Assembly: GCF_036327775.1 (NCBI RefSeq)
Contig: NZ_CP109598.1
Coordinates: 2,852,001-2,916,000, forward strand
DNA from: Streptomyces sp. NBC_01498
Lineage (GTDB): Bacteria; Actinomycetota; Actinomycetes; Streptomycetales; Streptomycetaceae
Direction of reading: 5' to 3'
Length of the DNA: 64,000 bases
The notes under the pieces were generated by a model, which saw nothing but the letters and a program-made list of their open reading frames with translations, was not told the DNA's origin and searched no databases. Positions 57,131 to 64,000 of the stretch are shown here, in pieces; the first letter of the stretch is position 1, and each line of letters starts with the position of its first letter. The position numbers and the translations under genes are program-made.

Positions 57131-57162
57131 GTGACATTCGGGAACGGTCGAGGGTGACATTC
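57131..57162. repeat. Paired GTGACATTC sites
   Basis: GTGACATTC occurs at 57131-57139 and 57154-57162, 23 bases apart (about two helical turns), in the 201-base spacer upstream of the Tat-lipoprotein gene. The spacing suits a dimeric DNA-binding protein. No known regulator assigned. Confidence 0.35.
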
Positions 57163-57202
57163 CGGCGCCCCTCCCCGCCGAGAACGGTGGGCGTTCGCGC
57201 GG

Positions 57203-57976
57203 CTACGCTCCGAAGGCTTTCGACGCGCCTTTCACGGGTTTGGCACCGGCGAGCAGATGCGCGGGTACGAGGTCGCGCGCCGGTTCCGTATAGGCGACGG
57301 AGATCAGCTTCTCCCCCTCGTAGGTGAACGTGGTCAGCGACGCGAGCGTGCACTGTCTGCGGCGCGGGTCGTGCCACAGCCGCCGGCGCTCGAAGTGGCT
57401 GCGCACGATCCAGATCGGCAGCTGATGGCTGACACACACGGCCTCGTGCCCGAGGGCCGCGTCGCGCGCGTCGGCCAGGGCGGCCTTCATGCGGGCGACC
57501 TGGTCGACGTACGCCTCGCCCCAGGAGGGCCGGAACGGGTTCGTCAGATGGCGCCAGTTGGCGGGCGAGCGCAGCGCGCCGTCACCGACGCCGAAGGTCT
57601 TGCCCTCGAAGACGTTCGCGGCCTCGATGAGCCGGTCGTCGGTGTGCAGGGTCAGGCCGTGGGACGCCGCGACGGGCACCGCGGTCTCCTGGGCGCGCTC
57701 CAGCGGGGAGGCGACGGCGTACGTGATGTCGCGGCCCGCGAGGTGCTCGGCGACGCGGTCGGCCATCCGGCGGCCGAGTTCGGAGAGGTGGTAGCCGGAG
57801 CGCCGCCCGTAGAGGATGCCGTCCGGGTTCTCGACCTCTCCGTGCCGTACGACATGGACGACGGTGGTCGGCCCGTTCACGCTCCCGTTCACCGGCTCGT
57901 CCGCTCGCCCGTTCACCGGCCCGTCCGCTCGCCCGTTCACCGGCTCGTTCGCTTCCTCGCTCAGGTGCTCGCTCAT
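57203..57976 (-). CDS. Histidine phosphatase (phosphoglycerate mutase-like) family protein
   Basis: 257 residues from ATG 57976, overlapping the hemL stop (ATGA). The phosphatase motif RHGE (R44, H45) follows VVHVV; the second His is in [14 protein letters not shown]. The first 36 residues repeat NGRAD(G/E)PV, encoded by 24-bp direct repeats at 57883-57955. Coupled to hemL; substrate unknown. Confidence 0.88.
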   Translation of the reverse strand: MSEHLSEEANEPVNGRADGPVNGRADEPVNGSVNGPTTVVHVVRHGEVENPDGILYGRRSGYHLSELGRRMADRVAEHLAGRDITYAVASPLERAQETAVPVAASHGLTLHTDDRLIEAANVFEGKTFGVGDGALRSPANWRHLTNPFRPSWGEAYVDQVARMKAALADARDAALGHEAVCVSHQLPIWIVRSHFERRRLWHDPRRRQCTLASLTTFTYEGEKLISVAYTEPARDLVPAHLLAGAKPVKGASKAFGA

Positions 57977-59295
57977 GCGCCCGCTCCGCCCTCGGTGGCC
58001 TCCGCGGCGGCTCGGGCGGCGGCGGGCAGCGCGGCGGCGACGCGTTCGAGGGCCCGCTCGTCGTGGGCGGTGGAGACGAACCAGGACTCGAAGGCGGACG
58101 GCGGCAGATACACACCGTCGGCGAGCATCGAGTGGAAGAAGGCGGTGAAGCGGAAGGCTTCCTGCCGCTTGGCGTCCGCGTAGTCCCGGACCTCGTCGGC
58201 GGTGAAGAAGACGGAGAACATGTTGCCCGCGGTCTGCACCCGGTGCGCGACGCCCTCCTTACCGAGGGCGTCGGAGACCAGGCCCCGGATCTCGGCGGAG
58301 ACGGCGTCGACCTTCGCGTACGCCGCGTCGTCCAGCAGCCTCAGCTGCGCGAGCCCGGCGGCGGTGGCGACCGGGTTCCCGGAGAGCGTGCCCGCCTGGT
58401 AGACGGGGCCGGCGGGCGCGAGGTGCGCCATCACGTCGGCGCGCCCGCCGAAGGCCGCGGCGGGGAAGCCGCCGCCCATGACCTTGCCGAAGGTCATCAG
58501 GTCGGGGGCGACGCCGTCGATGCCGTACCAGCCCGCCCGGGACGTACGGAATCCCGTCATCACCTCGTCGGAGACGAACAGCGCCCCGTTGGCCGCGCAC
58601 AGCTCCTTGAGCCCGGCGTTGAACCCGTCGCGCGGCGGCACGACGCCCATGTTGCCGGGGGACGCCTCGGTGATCACACAGGCGATCTCGCCGGGGTGCG
58701 CGGCGAAGGCGGCGCGGACGGCGTCCAGGTCGTTGTACGGCAGTACGACGGTGTCCCCGGCCTGCGCGCCGGTCACGCCGGGCGTGTCGGGCAGCCCGAA
58801 CGTCGCGACCCCGGAGCCGGCGGCGGCGAGCAGCGCGTCCACGTGCCCGTGGTAGCAGCCGGCGAACTTCACGATCTTGGCTCGCCCGGTGAACCCCCGG
58901 GCCAGCCGGATCGCCGACATGGTGGCCTCCGTGCCGGACGACACGAGCCGCACCTGCTCGACGGGCCCGACCCGGCCGGTGATCTCCTCGGCGAGCGCGA
59001 CCTCGCCCTCCCCCGGCGTACCGAAGGACGTCCCGCGCGCGACGGCCGCCTGCACCGCCTCGATCACCTCGGGCCGCGCGTGCCCGAGGATCATCGGCCC
59101 CCAGGAGCAGACGAGGTCGACGTAGTCCCGCCCGTCCGCGTCGGTGAGGTACGGACCGTCACCGGACACCATGAACCGGGGCGTACCGCCCACGGCCCGG
59201 AAAGCCCGGACGGGGGAATTCACACCACCGGGGGTCACGATCGACGCACGGTCGAAAAGGGCCTGCGATACGGGGGCTTCGTATGAATACGACAC
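57973..59295 (-). CDS. hemL: Glutamate-1-semialdehyde 2,1-aminomutase
   Basis: 440 residues from GTG 59295, with AGGA five bases upstream. PLP enzyme: Schiff-base Lys K271 in [11 protein letters not shown], plus [17 protein letters not shown] and [11 protein letters not shown]. It makes 5-aminolevulinate from glutamate semialdehyde, the C5 route to haem and B12. No hemA or hemB is nearby. Confidence 0.96.
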   Translation of the reverse strand: MSYSYEAPVSQALFDRASIVTPGGVNSPVRAFRAVGGTPRFMVSGDGPYLTDADGRDYVDLVCSWGPMILGHARPEVIEAVQAAVARGTSFGTPGEGEVALAEEITGRVGPVEQVRLVSSGTEATMSAIRLARGFTGRAKIVKFAGCYHGHVDALLAAAGSGVATFGLPDTPGVTGAQAGDTVVLPYNDLDAVRAAFAAHPGEIACVITEASPGNMGVVPPRDGFNAGLKELCAANGALFVSDEVMTGFRTSRAGWYGIDGVAPDLMTFGKVMGGGFPAAAFGGRADVMAHLAPAGPVYQAGTLSGNPVATAAGLAQLRLLDDAAYAKVDAVSAEIRGLVSDALGKEGVAHRVQTAGNMFSVFFTADEVRDYADAKRQEAFRFTAFFHSMLADGVYLPPSAFESWFVSTAHDERALERVAAALPAAARAAAEATEGGAGA

Positions 59296-59520
59296 TTTGG
59301 TCCTGATCTGCGATTCGGGGTCGGGCGGCCTGGGCGAAGGATCTCGGCCACCGATGAGCGGGGCGCGCGGTCTCCTCGTATTACATAAGGGCGTCAACGC
59401 CCCCGCGTCTGCGAAACTGGGGCGCATAGGTGAAGCTCACGCAATCCATGGTGTCAGAGGCTTCGACGTATCTGCGGACGGGTGTTTCACCGGTCGTCCG
59501 TGGGGGAGGTCACTGTCACG

Positions 59521-60150
59521 ATGATCGGGTTGCGCGGCCAGGGCTGCGAGTGGTCGGGTGGAGATATGCATCGCGGTGGCGGACTGGGCGAGGGGACCGA
59601 TGACCTCGGGCCCGACCCTGCCCGGCGGGGGAAGCACCGGCGCCGCGAGCGCGAGGCCGGCGGCCTGCCCCCTGTCGGCGGAACCGAGGGCCGGATCCCC
59701 GGGAGCGGCCGGGTGGGAGTGACCTACAAGTACTTCGGCGCCCCGGACGGCGCCACGGCGGCCCGCGTCCCGATCTCGATGCGCCCGGAGGAACTGGGCG
59801 GCGACGAGCTGGGCATGGGCGGCATGTTCACCAAGATCAAGCCCGAGACGATAGCCGCGATGGTCCTCACGGGCATCCAGGGCATGCCCCTGAACAAGGT
59901 CCCGCCACTGGAACTGGTGGTGCTGCACCCCGACTACGCGGTGGTCAAACTCCCCATGACGGCGGTGGACCCCCTGCGCGGCATCGGCGAGGAATCGGTG
60001 GGCGCGGCGGCCTTCATCTGGTCCACGGTCCCGGACCGGGGCGGCCCCCGGGACGCGTTCAACGTCTACCAACTGCTTCACGAGTGGCAGGACTTCAGCC
60101 ACCGGTTGCACGAGGCGGGGCACCAGCCGTACTGCTTGGTGTGGCCGTGA
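59521..60150 (+). CDS. Conserved hypothetical protein beside hemL
   Basis: 209 residues if started at ATG 59521, with GGGGGAGGT about 12 bases upstream. The first 65 residues are Gly/Arg-rich; a conserved-looking core runs from GVTYKYFGAPDGATAARVPI through MGGMFTKIKPETIAAMVLTG to FNVYQLLHEWQDFSHRLHEA. The true start may be nearer the GTG at about 59713. I know of similar proteins next to streptomycete hemL but no function. Confidence 0.7.
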   Translation: MIGLRGQGCEWSGGDMHRGGGLGEGTDDLGPDPARRGKHRRREREAGGLPPVGGTEGRIPGSGRVGVTYKYFGAPDGATAARVPISMRPEELGGDELGMGGMFTKIKPETIAAMVLTGIQGMPLNKVPPLELVVLHPDYAVVKLPMTAVDPLRGIGEESVGAAAFIWSTVPDRGGPRDAFNVYQLLHEWQDFSHRLHEAGHQPYCLVWP

Positions 60151-60200
60151 GCGGCGAGTCCACCTGAGCGGGCGGGGCCTTCGGGGCGGGCCGCCGCTCC

Positions 60201-60983
60201 TCAGACCGCCTCGCCGGGCAGGCTCAGGTAGGTCTCGCGCATCGCCGTGAGCACCGGATGGTCGGTGGGCAGTGCGATGTCGTCGACGGCCGCGACCGCC
60301 CGGACACCGATGCTCGTGTTGGTGGCGAACGCCGCCGCCATCGCGCCGACGGCGCCGAGCGTCACGGGAGCGGTGATGTGCGCGTGGTGCCGCTGGAGCA
60401 ACGCCATGGTGACGCCCGGCAGTACGTCGCCCTCGGGCCACACGACGGAGCCGGCGGCATCGACGAACCCGACGTTCCAGGTCCCTCCCTCGGACACGAG
60501 CCCGTCGGAGCCGTGGAACAACGCGTCGTCATATCCGGCCAACTGCGCCTCCCGCCGGGCGTGCAGGGCCCCGAACAGCCCGAGATGCTTGACCGCGGGC
60601 AGATCACGTACATACGGAACGGTCTTCACCCGCAGCGGCGGAAGCGCCATGGCCCCGGCCGGCCGGGTGGTCACCAGCACGTGCGGCGTCGCGGGCGACG
60701 AGGGGTGCCCGATGTCGAGCCCGGGATCGAACACACTGACCCGGACCACGAACGACGTCCCGTCGCCATGCGCACGCACGGCACGACGCACGTACTCCCG
60801 TACGCGACCGGTATCGAGCGCGGCACCGAACACGACCCGGCAGTCCCGCCCCAGCCGCTCCATGTGCAACTCCATCCCCCGCACCCGCTGGCCGTCGACC
60901 CGCATGGTGGTGAAGTGCCCGTAGTTGGTCAGCCCCAGGGCCTTCAACTGCTCGGGGTCGGGGACGCGGCCGTTGAGTTCCAT
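60201..60983 (-). CDS. Class IV aminotransferase / aminodeoxychorismate lyase-like protein
   Basis: 260 residues from ATG 60983. Fold-type IV PLP protein: the lysine in LPAVKHLGLFGALHARREAQ is at the cofactor position, followed by DDALFHGSDGLVSEGGTWNV and PEGDVLPGVTMALLQRH. It could be an aminodeoxychorismate lyase (folate) or a branched-chain-type aminotransferase; the sequence alone does not decide. Confidence 0.82.
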   Translation of the reverse strand: MELNGRVPDPEQLKALGLTNYGHFTTMRVDGQRVRGMELHMERLGRDCRVVFGAALDTGRVREYVRRAVRAHGDGTSFVVRVSVFDPGLDIGHPSSPATPHVLVTTRPAGAMALPPLRVKTVPYVRDLPAVKHLGLFGALHARREAQLAGYDDALFHGSDGLVSEGGTWNVGFVDAAGSVVWPEGDVLPGVTMALLQRHHAHITAPVTLGAVGAMAAAFATNTSIGVRAVAAVDDIALPTDHPVLTAMRETYLSLPGEAV

Positions 60984-61359
60984 CACGGGGGTCAGTGTGC
61001 CAGCGCGGGCACCAAGTCGGACGCTGGGCGAGGGAGTTCGGCGGGCGGTTCCGATTCCGGGATGGAGGACGACGCGATGGCGCGAACGCGCGGCCCCCGG
61101 GAAACGCGCTACGGGGTGTGGCTCCGGGGTGCCCGCGGCGGCATGGGCGAGGTCCTTGCCGGTGCGGCTGATCACTCGACCGGTACGCTCGGGGGGTGCC
61201 ATGCCGGCTTGGCTTCTGGGCGCAGAAGGACCTGGAAAGCCGTGTGACGGGAGGGGGTTGGCGATGAGTCATCCTTTTCCCGTTCTGCGCCAAAGGTCAG
61301 CTCTGTGCAAAGTAAGTAAAGTCAGCAGCCCGCCCAACTAACGACGCAGGTCGCGCACT
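60984..61359. other. Intergenic region with putative CRISPR leader
   Basis: No supportable gene. The last 85 bases (about 61275-61359) are AT-richer than their surroundings (gtgcaaagtaagtaaagtc) and abut the first, best-preserved CRISPR repeat, as leaders do. A GTG at 61199 opens a 23-codon frame (CRLGFWAQKDLESRV) of uncertain reality. Confidence 0.4.
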
Positions 61360-61449
61360 GTGGTCCCCGCGCACGCGGGGTTGGTCCCGTGGACACCGTC
61401 CACCCCCTCGCCGGGGTGACGTGGTCCCCGCGCACGCGGGGTCACCCGT
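61360..61449 (+). CRISPR. CRISPR array 1: two repeats, one spacer (type I-E-like repeat)
   Basis: Repeat 61360-61388 is 29 bp: GTGGTCCCCGCG followed by CACGCGGGGTTGGTCCC. The spacer 61389-61420 is 32 bp. Repeat 61421-61449 keeps the first 21 bp and then diverges, as a leader-distal terminal repeat does. Repeat length, palindrome and spacer size match actinobacterial type I-E systems. No cas genes in the window. Confidence 0.85.
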
Positions 61450-61514
61450 TCCTCCCATCGCAACCAGATTCGCCGACCGAATGGAGGGGACCGCCTACCG
61501 TTCGTGCCTCCGCG

Positions 61515-62093
61515 TCAGCGGAGATACGTCTTCTGCCACTCCACCGACGTCATGGCCAAGGCCGCTTCGGCAAGCGCTTGAGCGGAAGCGGTCTTGAGTG
61601 CCTGCCGACTGCTGTCGATCCAGCCCTGAACATTCGCGTAGCCCTGTTCGCGGTATTCAACGGCCTGGATGAGGCATTCGAGCTTGTCCGCGTCATGGGC
61701 GCAAGTCACTTCGAGCGAGTCGCCGTTCTCGTATTCCTCAACGATGCGCCGGGCGCCCTCGCGTACGGCCGCATGCGCGGCGGAAACCTGGTCCGCCGTG
61801 ACCTTCTCGTTCGAGGCGGCTTCCAGATAGCGCCGGCCAATGTGCGGAATGTCGCCGACGCGGGTCTCCTGGGTGTCGTGCCACAGGCCGAGGAGCGCGG
61901 TCTTGGCTGGGTCCGCCCCTTCCATCATCGCGAGCACGGAGCCGATGAGACCGACGCGGAAGCTGTGTTCCGCGATCGTCTCGGGGTCTTTGACTCCGGC
62001 GATCCACCATCCGCTCCGTTTGGCACGCTTAAGCATTCCCATTTCGAGCAGGAATCCCGCAGTGCCCTTGGCCTGCTCTGTCTCGTCAGCCAT
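61515..62093 (-). CDS. HD-domain phosphohydrolase (YfbR/HDDC2-like 5'-nucleotidase)
   Basis: 192 residues. HD residues: H43 (AEHSFRV), H72-D73 (WHDTQE) and D136 (HDADKLE), spaced as in YfbR-type 5'-deoxynucleotidases, which hydrolyse deoxynucleoside monophosphates. A single HD domain of standard length. The gene lies between two CRISPR arrays of the same repeat family and is transcribed toward array 1. Whether the link is functional is unknown. Confidence 0.82.
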   Translation of the reverse strand: MADETEQAKGTAGFLLEMGMLKRAKRSGWWIAGVKDPETIAEHSFRVGLIGSVLAMMEGADPAKTALLGLWHDTQETRVGDIPHIGRRYLEAASNEKVTADQVSAAHAAVREGARRIVEEYENGDSLEVTCAHDADKLECLIQAVEYREQGYANVQGWIDSSRQALKTASAQALAEAALAMTSVEWQKTYLR

Positions 62094-62487
62094 GTGGCGT
62101 TTCCTCCGGTCCGTTACATTCGGCTCTCGCGTAGAACGTAGTGCAAGGCTGCCAGTTCCCCCCTCGATCGTGGGGAGATCGAGCCGACGTCGAAAAGTTG
62201 AACGAGCAGTTCGCCGAGCCGGTCGGAAATACCGGGCGACGGATCCGGAACCAACTGGGAGCCGTCAGCAACGCGCACAGCGAATGCGGGTGGAGATCGG
62301 CGTGTCCGGGTGCGTGTTGCAGTTTTTCCGCAAAGGCCACGCATCAGGGGGACCCGTTCCCACACCGCCGGCCCACAGTCGCTCAGGAGTGGCCCGTGCG
62401 TGCGCGAGTTGGTTCCGCAATCAGCGAGATCGCGCGCTCATCGACGTCAAGTGGACCCACCGCCGTTGGAACGGTGTGACCACCGCG
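62094..62487. other. Intergenic region between HD gene and CRISPR array 2
   Basis: About 390 bases with no supportable gene. It carries the HD-gene promoter (minus strand) and palindromic fragments (for example 62151-62180, ccccc...ggggag) that vaguely resemble decayed repeats but do not keep the 61-bp period. Confidence 0.35.
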
Positions 62488-62819
62488 TTGGTTCCCGCCC
62501 ACGCGGGGGGTTTCCGGCCGAGGGCGCAAAAGCCGAGGTCGGACCTTGTGATCCCCGCACACGCGGGGTTGGTCCGCCTTAGCATTGGCCTCACCGCCTG
62601 CGAGGGCTGCGGTCCCCGCGATTGCGGAGGTGGTCCCAGGCCATCACCGTGACCGTGCCCCACCGGCCGGCGGTCCCCGCGCACGCGGGGTTGGTCCTGC
62701 GGACGTCAACTCGCTGCTCGGCTGGGTGCTGTGGTCCCCGCGCAGGCGGGGTTGGTCCCACTGCGTCAAGTCCCTCTCCAGGCAGTCAGGTTGGTCGCCG
62801 CGCATCCGGGGGTGTGCCC
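62488..62819 (+). CRISPR. CRISPR array 2: six degenerate repeats, five spacers
   Basis: 29-bp repeats at 62488, 62548, 62609, 62670, 62731 and 62791, spacers of 31-32 bp. Each repeat has its own substitutions against the array 1 consensus; 62731 has one, 62670 and 62548 a few, and 62609 and the two end repeats several. Same orientation as array 1. Independent decay of repeats suggests the array no longer acquires spacers. Confidence 0.88.
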
Positions 62820-62844
62820 CGTTTAGGCGAAAGGGAGTCGACCC

Positions 62845-63387
62845 ATGCGGTGGACAGTTCACGGCGAACGCCAGATTTACAGCAACCCGTGGGTCAACCT
62901 TTGGATGGTCGACGTCCAGCAGCCGGACGGTCGGCGCTGGGAACACCATGTGGTCCGCATGCGGCATCTCGCTGTCGCCGCGGTCGTGGACGAGCAGAAA
63001 CGGGTGCTGATGATGTGGCGCCACCGTTTCATCACGGACACGTGGGGCTGGGAGTTGCCGATGGGCCTGATCGAGGCCGACGAAACTCCCGAAGAGGCGG
63101 CGGCGCGGGAGGTGGAGGAGGAGACCGGATGGCGGGTGGAGTCTCTCAAACCCCTGGTGTACGCACAGCCCGCGAACGGGATCACCGACTCCGAGCACCA
63201 CGTCTTTCGCGCTGACGCGGCCACCTATATCGGGCCACCGACCGAGCAGAACGAAACCGACCGCATCGAGTGGATTCCGCTTTCGGAGATCCGCGGAATG
63301 ATCGACCGTCGTGAAGTGGTCAGCAGTGGCAGCCTTGTCGGCCTGCTGTACCTCCTGCTGGACGAGGCGACCGGAACCGTCGGTTAG
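62845..63387 (+). CDS. NUDIX hydrolase
   Basis: 180 residues from ATG 62845 behind AAGGGAG. The Nudix box spans residues 74-96, beginning GLIEADE and ending REVEEETGW, with all consensus G, E and R residues. VLMMWRHRFITDTWGWELP before it resembles ADP-ribose/nucleotide-sugar pyrophosphatases. It starts 25 bases after the last CRISPR repeat and is convergent with the TPR regulator. Substrate unknown. Confidence 0.9.
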   Translation: MRWTVHGERQIYSNPWVNLWMVDVQQPDGRRWEHHVVRMRHLAVAAVVDEQKRVLMMWRHRFITDTWGWELPMGLIEADETPEEAAAREVEEETGWRVESLKPLVYAQPANGITDSEHHVFRADAATYIGPPTEQNETDRIEWIPLSEIRGMIDRREVVSSGSLVGLLYLLLDEATGTVG

Positions 63388-63412
63388 CACGCCTGTCCCC
63401 TGCCGACAGCAG

Positions 63413-64000
63413 TCAGCCGACTGCCGCGCGGAGACGCTGCTCAAACACAATCACCGGCGTCTCGCGCGCGTACGGGGCGAGGCGCCGGTGAAATTCGCGA
63501 ACGTGGCCCGCCACGCGGGGTGAGTCGAGCGATGCGCTGAGATCCAGAGCAAAGCCGGCGCTCTCGCACGCGGCTTCCAGCCGTCCCTGTTGCAGCTGGG
63601 CCGTGGCCAGCCAGAAGGCGTGGAACGCGCGCCCGCGCTGCTGCGCGTCGGTCTCTCGGCGCAAACCCTCGGCGATCAACGGCTCTGCTCGATGGCAGTC
63701 GCCCAGCTTGGCCAGCGCAATACCAGTGTCAACGATCAGCTTCGTCTCGTCGAAGTACCTGACCCAGGACGGCGCTTCGTCTTCCCGGTCACGGGCATTC
63801 TCATACGCGTCCCGAGACCGCCCAATGGATTGGTGACAGGAAGAACCATCGCCGAGAGTGGCGTGAGCGAACGCTTCGCGCATATGGAGCATCGACATCA
63901 CGAGTGGCTGGTCCCCGGCCGCTCGGGCCGTGTCCTGAGCCTTACAAGCCAGTGCGACAGCATCCGAGGGTTGCCCCTCATACGTGGCTTGGAGACTCAT
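63413..64000 (-). CDS. C-terminal part of an HTH/TPR-type regulator (cut by window edge)
   Basis: At least 195 residues, open to the last base; the N-terminus lies beyond the window. Helical repeats (DAVALACKAQDTARAAGDQP, ALAKLGDCHRAEPLIAEGLR, AFWLATAQLQQGRLEAACES) are like those in the C-terminal half of the regulator at 1355. The missing part would be expected to hold a helix-turn-helix. In streptomycetes such regulators often neighbour NUDIX genes. Confidence 0.75.
   Translation of the reverse strand: MSLQATYEGQPSDAVALACKAQDTARAAGDQPLVMSMLHMREAFAHATLGDGSSCHQSIGRSRDAYENARDREDEAPSWVRYFDETKLIVDTGIALAKLGDCHRAEPLIAEGLRRETDAQQRGRAFHAFWLATAQLQQGRLEAACESAGFALDLSASLDSPRVAGHVREFHRRLAPYARETPVIVFEQRLRAAVG

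Noticed and set aside
61064..61247. Plus-strand 61-codon frame upstream of the CRISPR leader
   Set aside because: Composition is Arg/Gly-rich with no family resemblance, and it overlaps the upstream region of the aminotransferase gene; kept only as unassigned intergenic.
62151..62260. Additional CRISPR repeats before array 2
   Set aside because: C-run/G-run palindromes occur, but they match fewer than half of the consensus positions and break the 61-bp period.
63500..63525. CRISPR-like gtggcccgccacgcggggtgag inside the partial regulator gene
   Set aside because: Single occurrence within coding sequence, with mismatches in the conserved core; chance similarity in GC-rich DNA.

Overview
The window is chromosomal DNA of a high-GC actinomycete, almost certainly Streptomyces. 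Third codon positions are almost all G or C, GTG starts and GTGA/ATGA overlaps are frequent, the futalosine menaquinone pathway is present, and the gene order (nuo operon, NlpC/P60 and lysozyme genes, menaquinone genes, ccs/res genes, hemL) is one I associate with the Streptomyces core. No rRNA or tRNA gene was recognised.

Layout. 1-9.5 kb: start of an acyltransferase, three small minus-strand genes divergent from an HTH/TPR regulator, a tyrosine phosphatase, a secreted M28 aminopeptidase, a LolA-like protein, a long-chain polyprenyl diphosphate synthase and fumarylacetoacetase. 9.5-25.7 kb: complete 14-gene nuoA-N operon (minus strand) with a Rex-type operator in front and a strong terminator behind. 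26.4-28.1 kb: NlpC/P60 peptidase and GH25 lysozyme. 28.1-31.6 kb: a 3.2-kb restriction-modification island (GIY-YIG endonuclease, C5-cytosine methylase, Vsr-type nuclease) bracketed by 231-bp direct copies of the lysozyme 3' end. 31.6-40.8 kb: polyprenyl reductase, demethylmenaquinone methylase, TauD-like dioxygenase, a decayed ABC transporter with an intact Cys-rich leader peptide, mqnC, a Ser/Thr kinase and mqnA. 41-51 kb: cold-shock protein, a cation symporter behind a second Cys-rich leader peptide, GNAT protein, mqnE, Lrp regulator, UbiX-, UbiA- and UbiD-type genes of the futalosine pathway, and a rhomboid protease. 51-60 kb: cytochrome c maturation genes (ccsB, resB, ccdA, resA), a Tat lipoprotein deacetylase, a histidine phosphatase, hemL and a conserved hypothetical. 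60-64 kb: class IV aminotransferase, two small type I-E-like CRISPR arrays on either side of an HD phosphohydrolase gene, a NUDIX hydrolase and a partial TPR regulator. No cas gene lies in the window.

How it fits together. Most of the window serves respiration: complex I, nearly the whole menaquinone supply (prenyl chain, mqnA/C/E, ubiX/ubiA/ubiD homologues, methylase, side-chain reductase), cytochrome c assembly and tetrapyrrole synthesis. Accessory DNA is laid onto this: the R-M island, the eroded sulfur-transport locus and the eroded CRISPR locus. The most interesting signals are the long target duplication around the R-M island, a CCGCGG site touching the putative leaderless methylase promoter, and two Cys-codon leader peptides, one in front of an intact transporter and one stranded in front of a ruined one.
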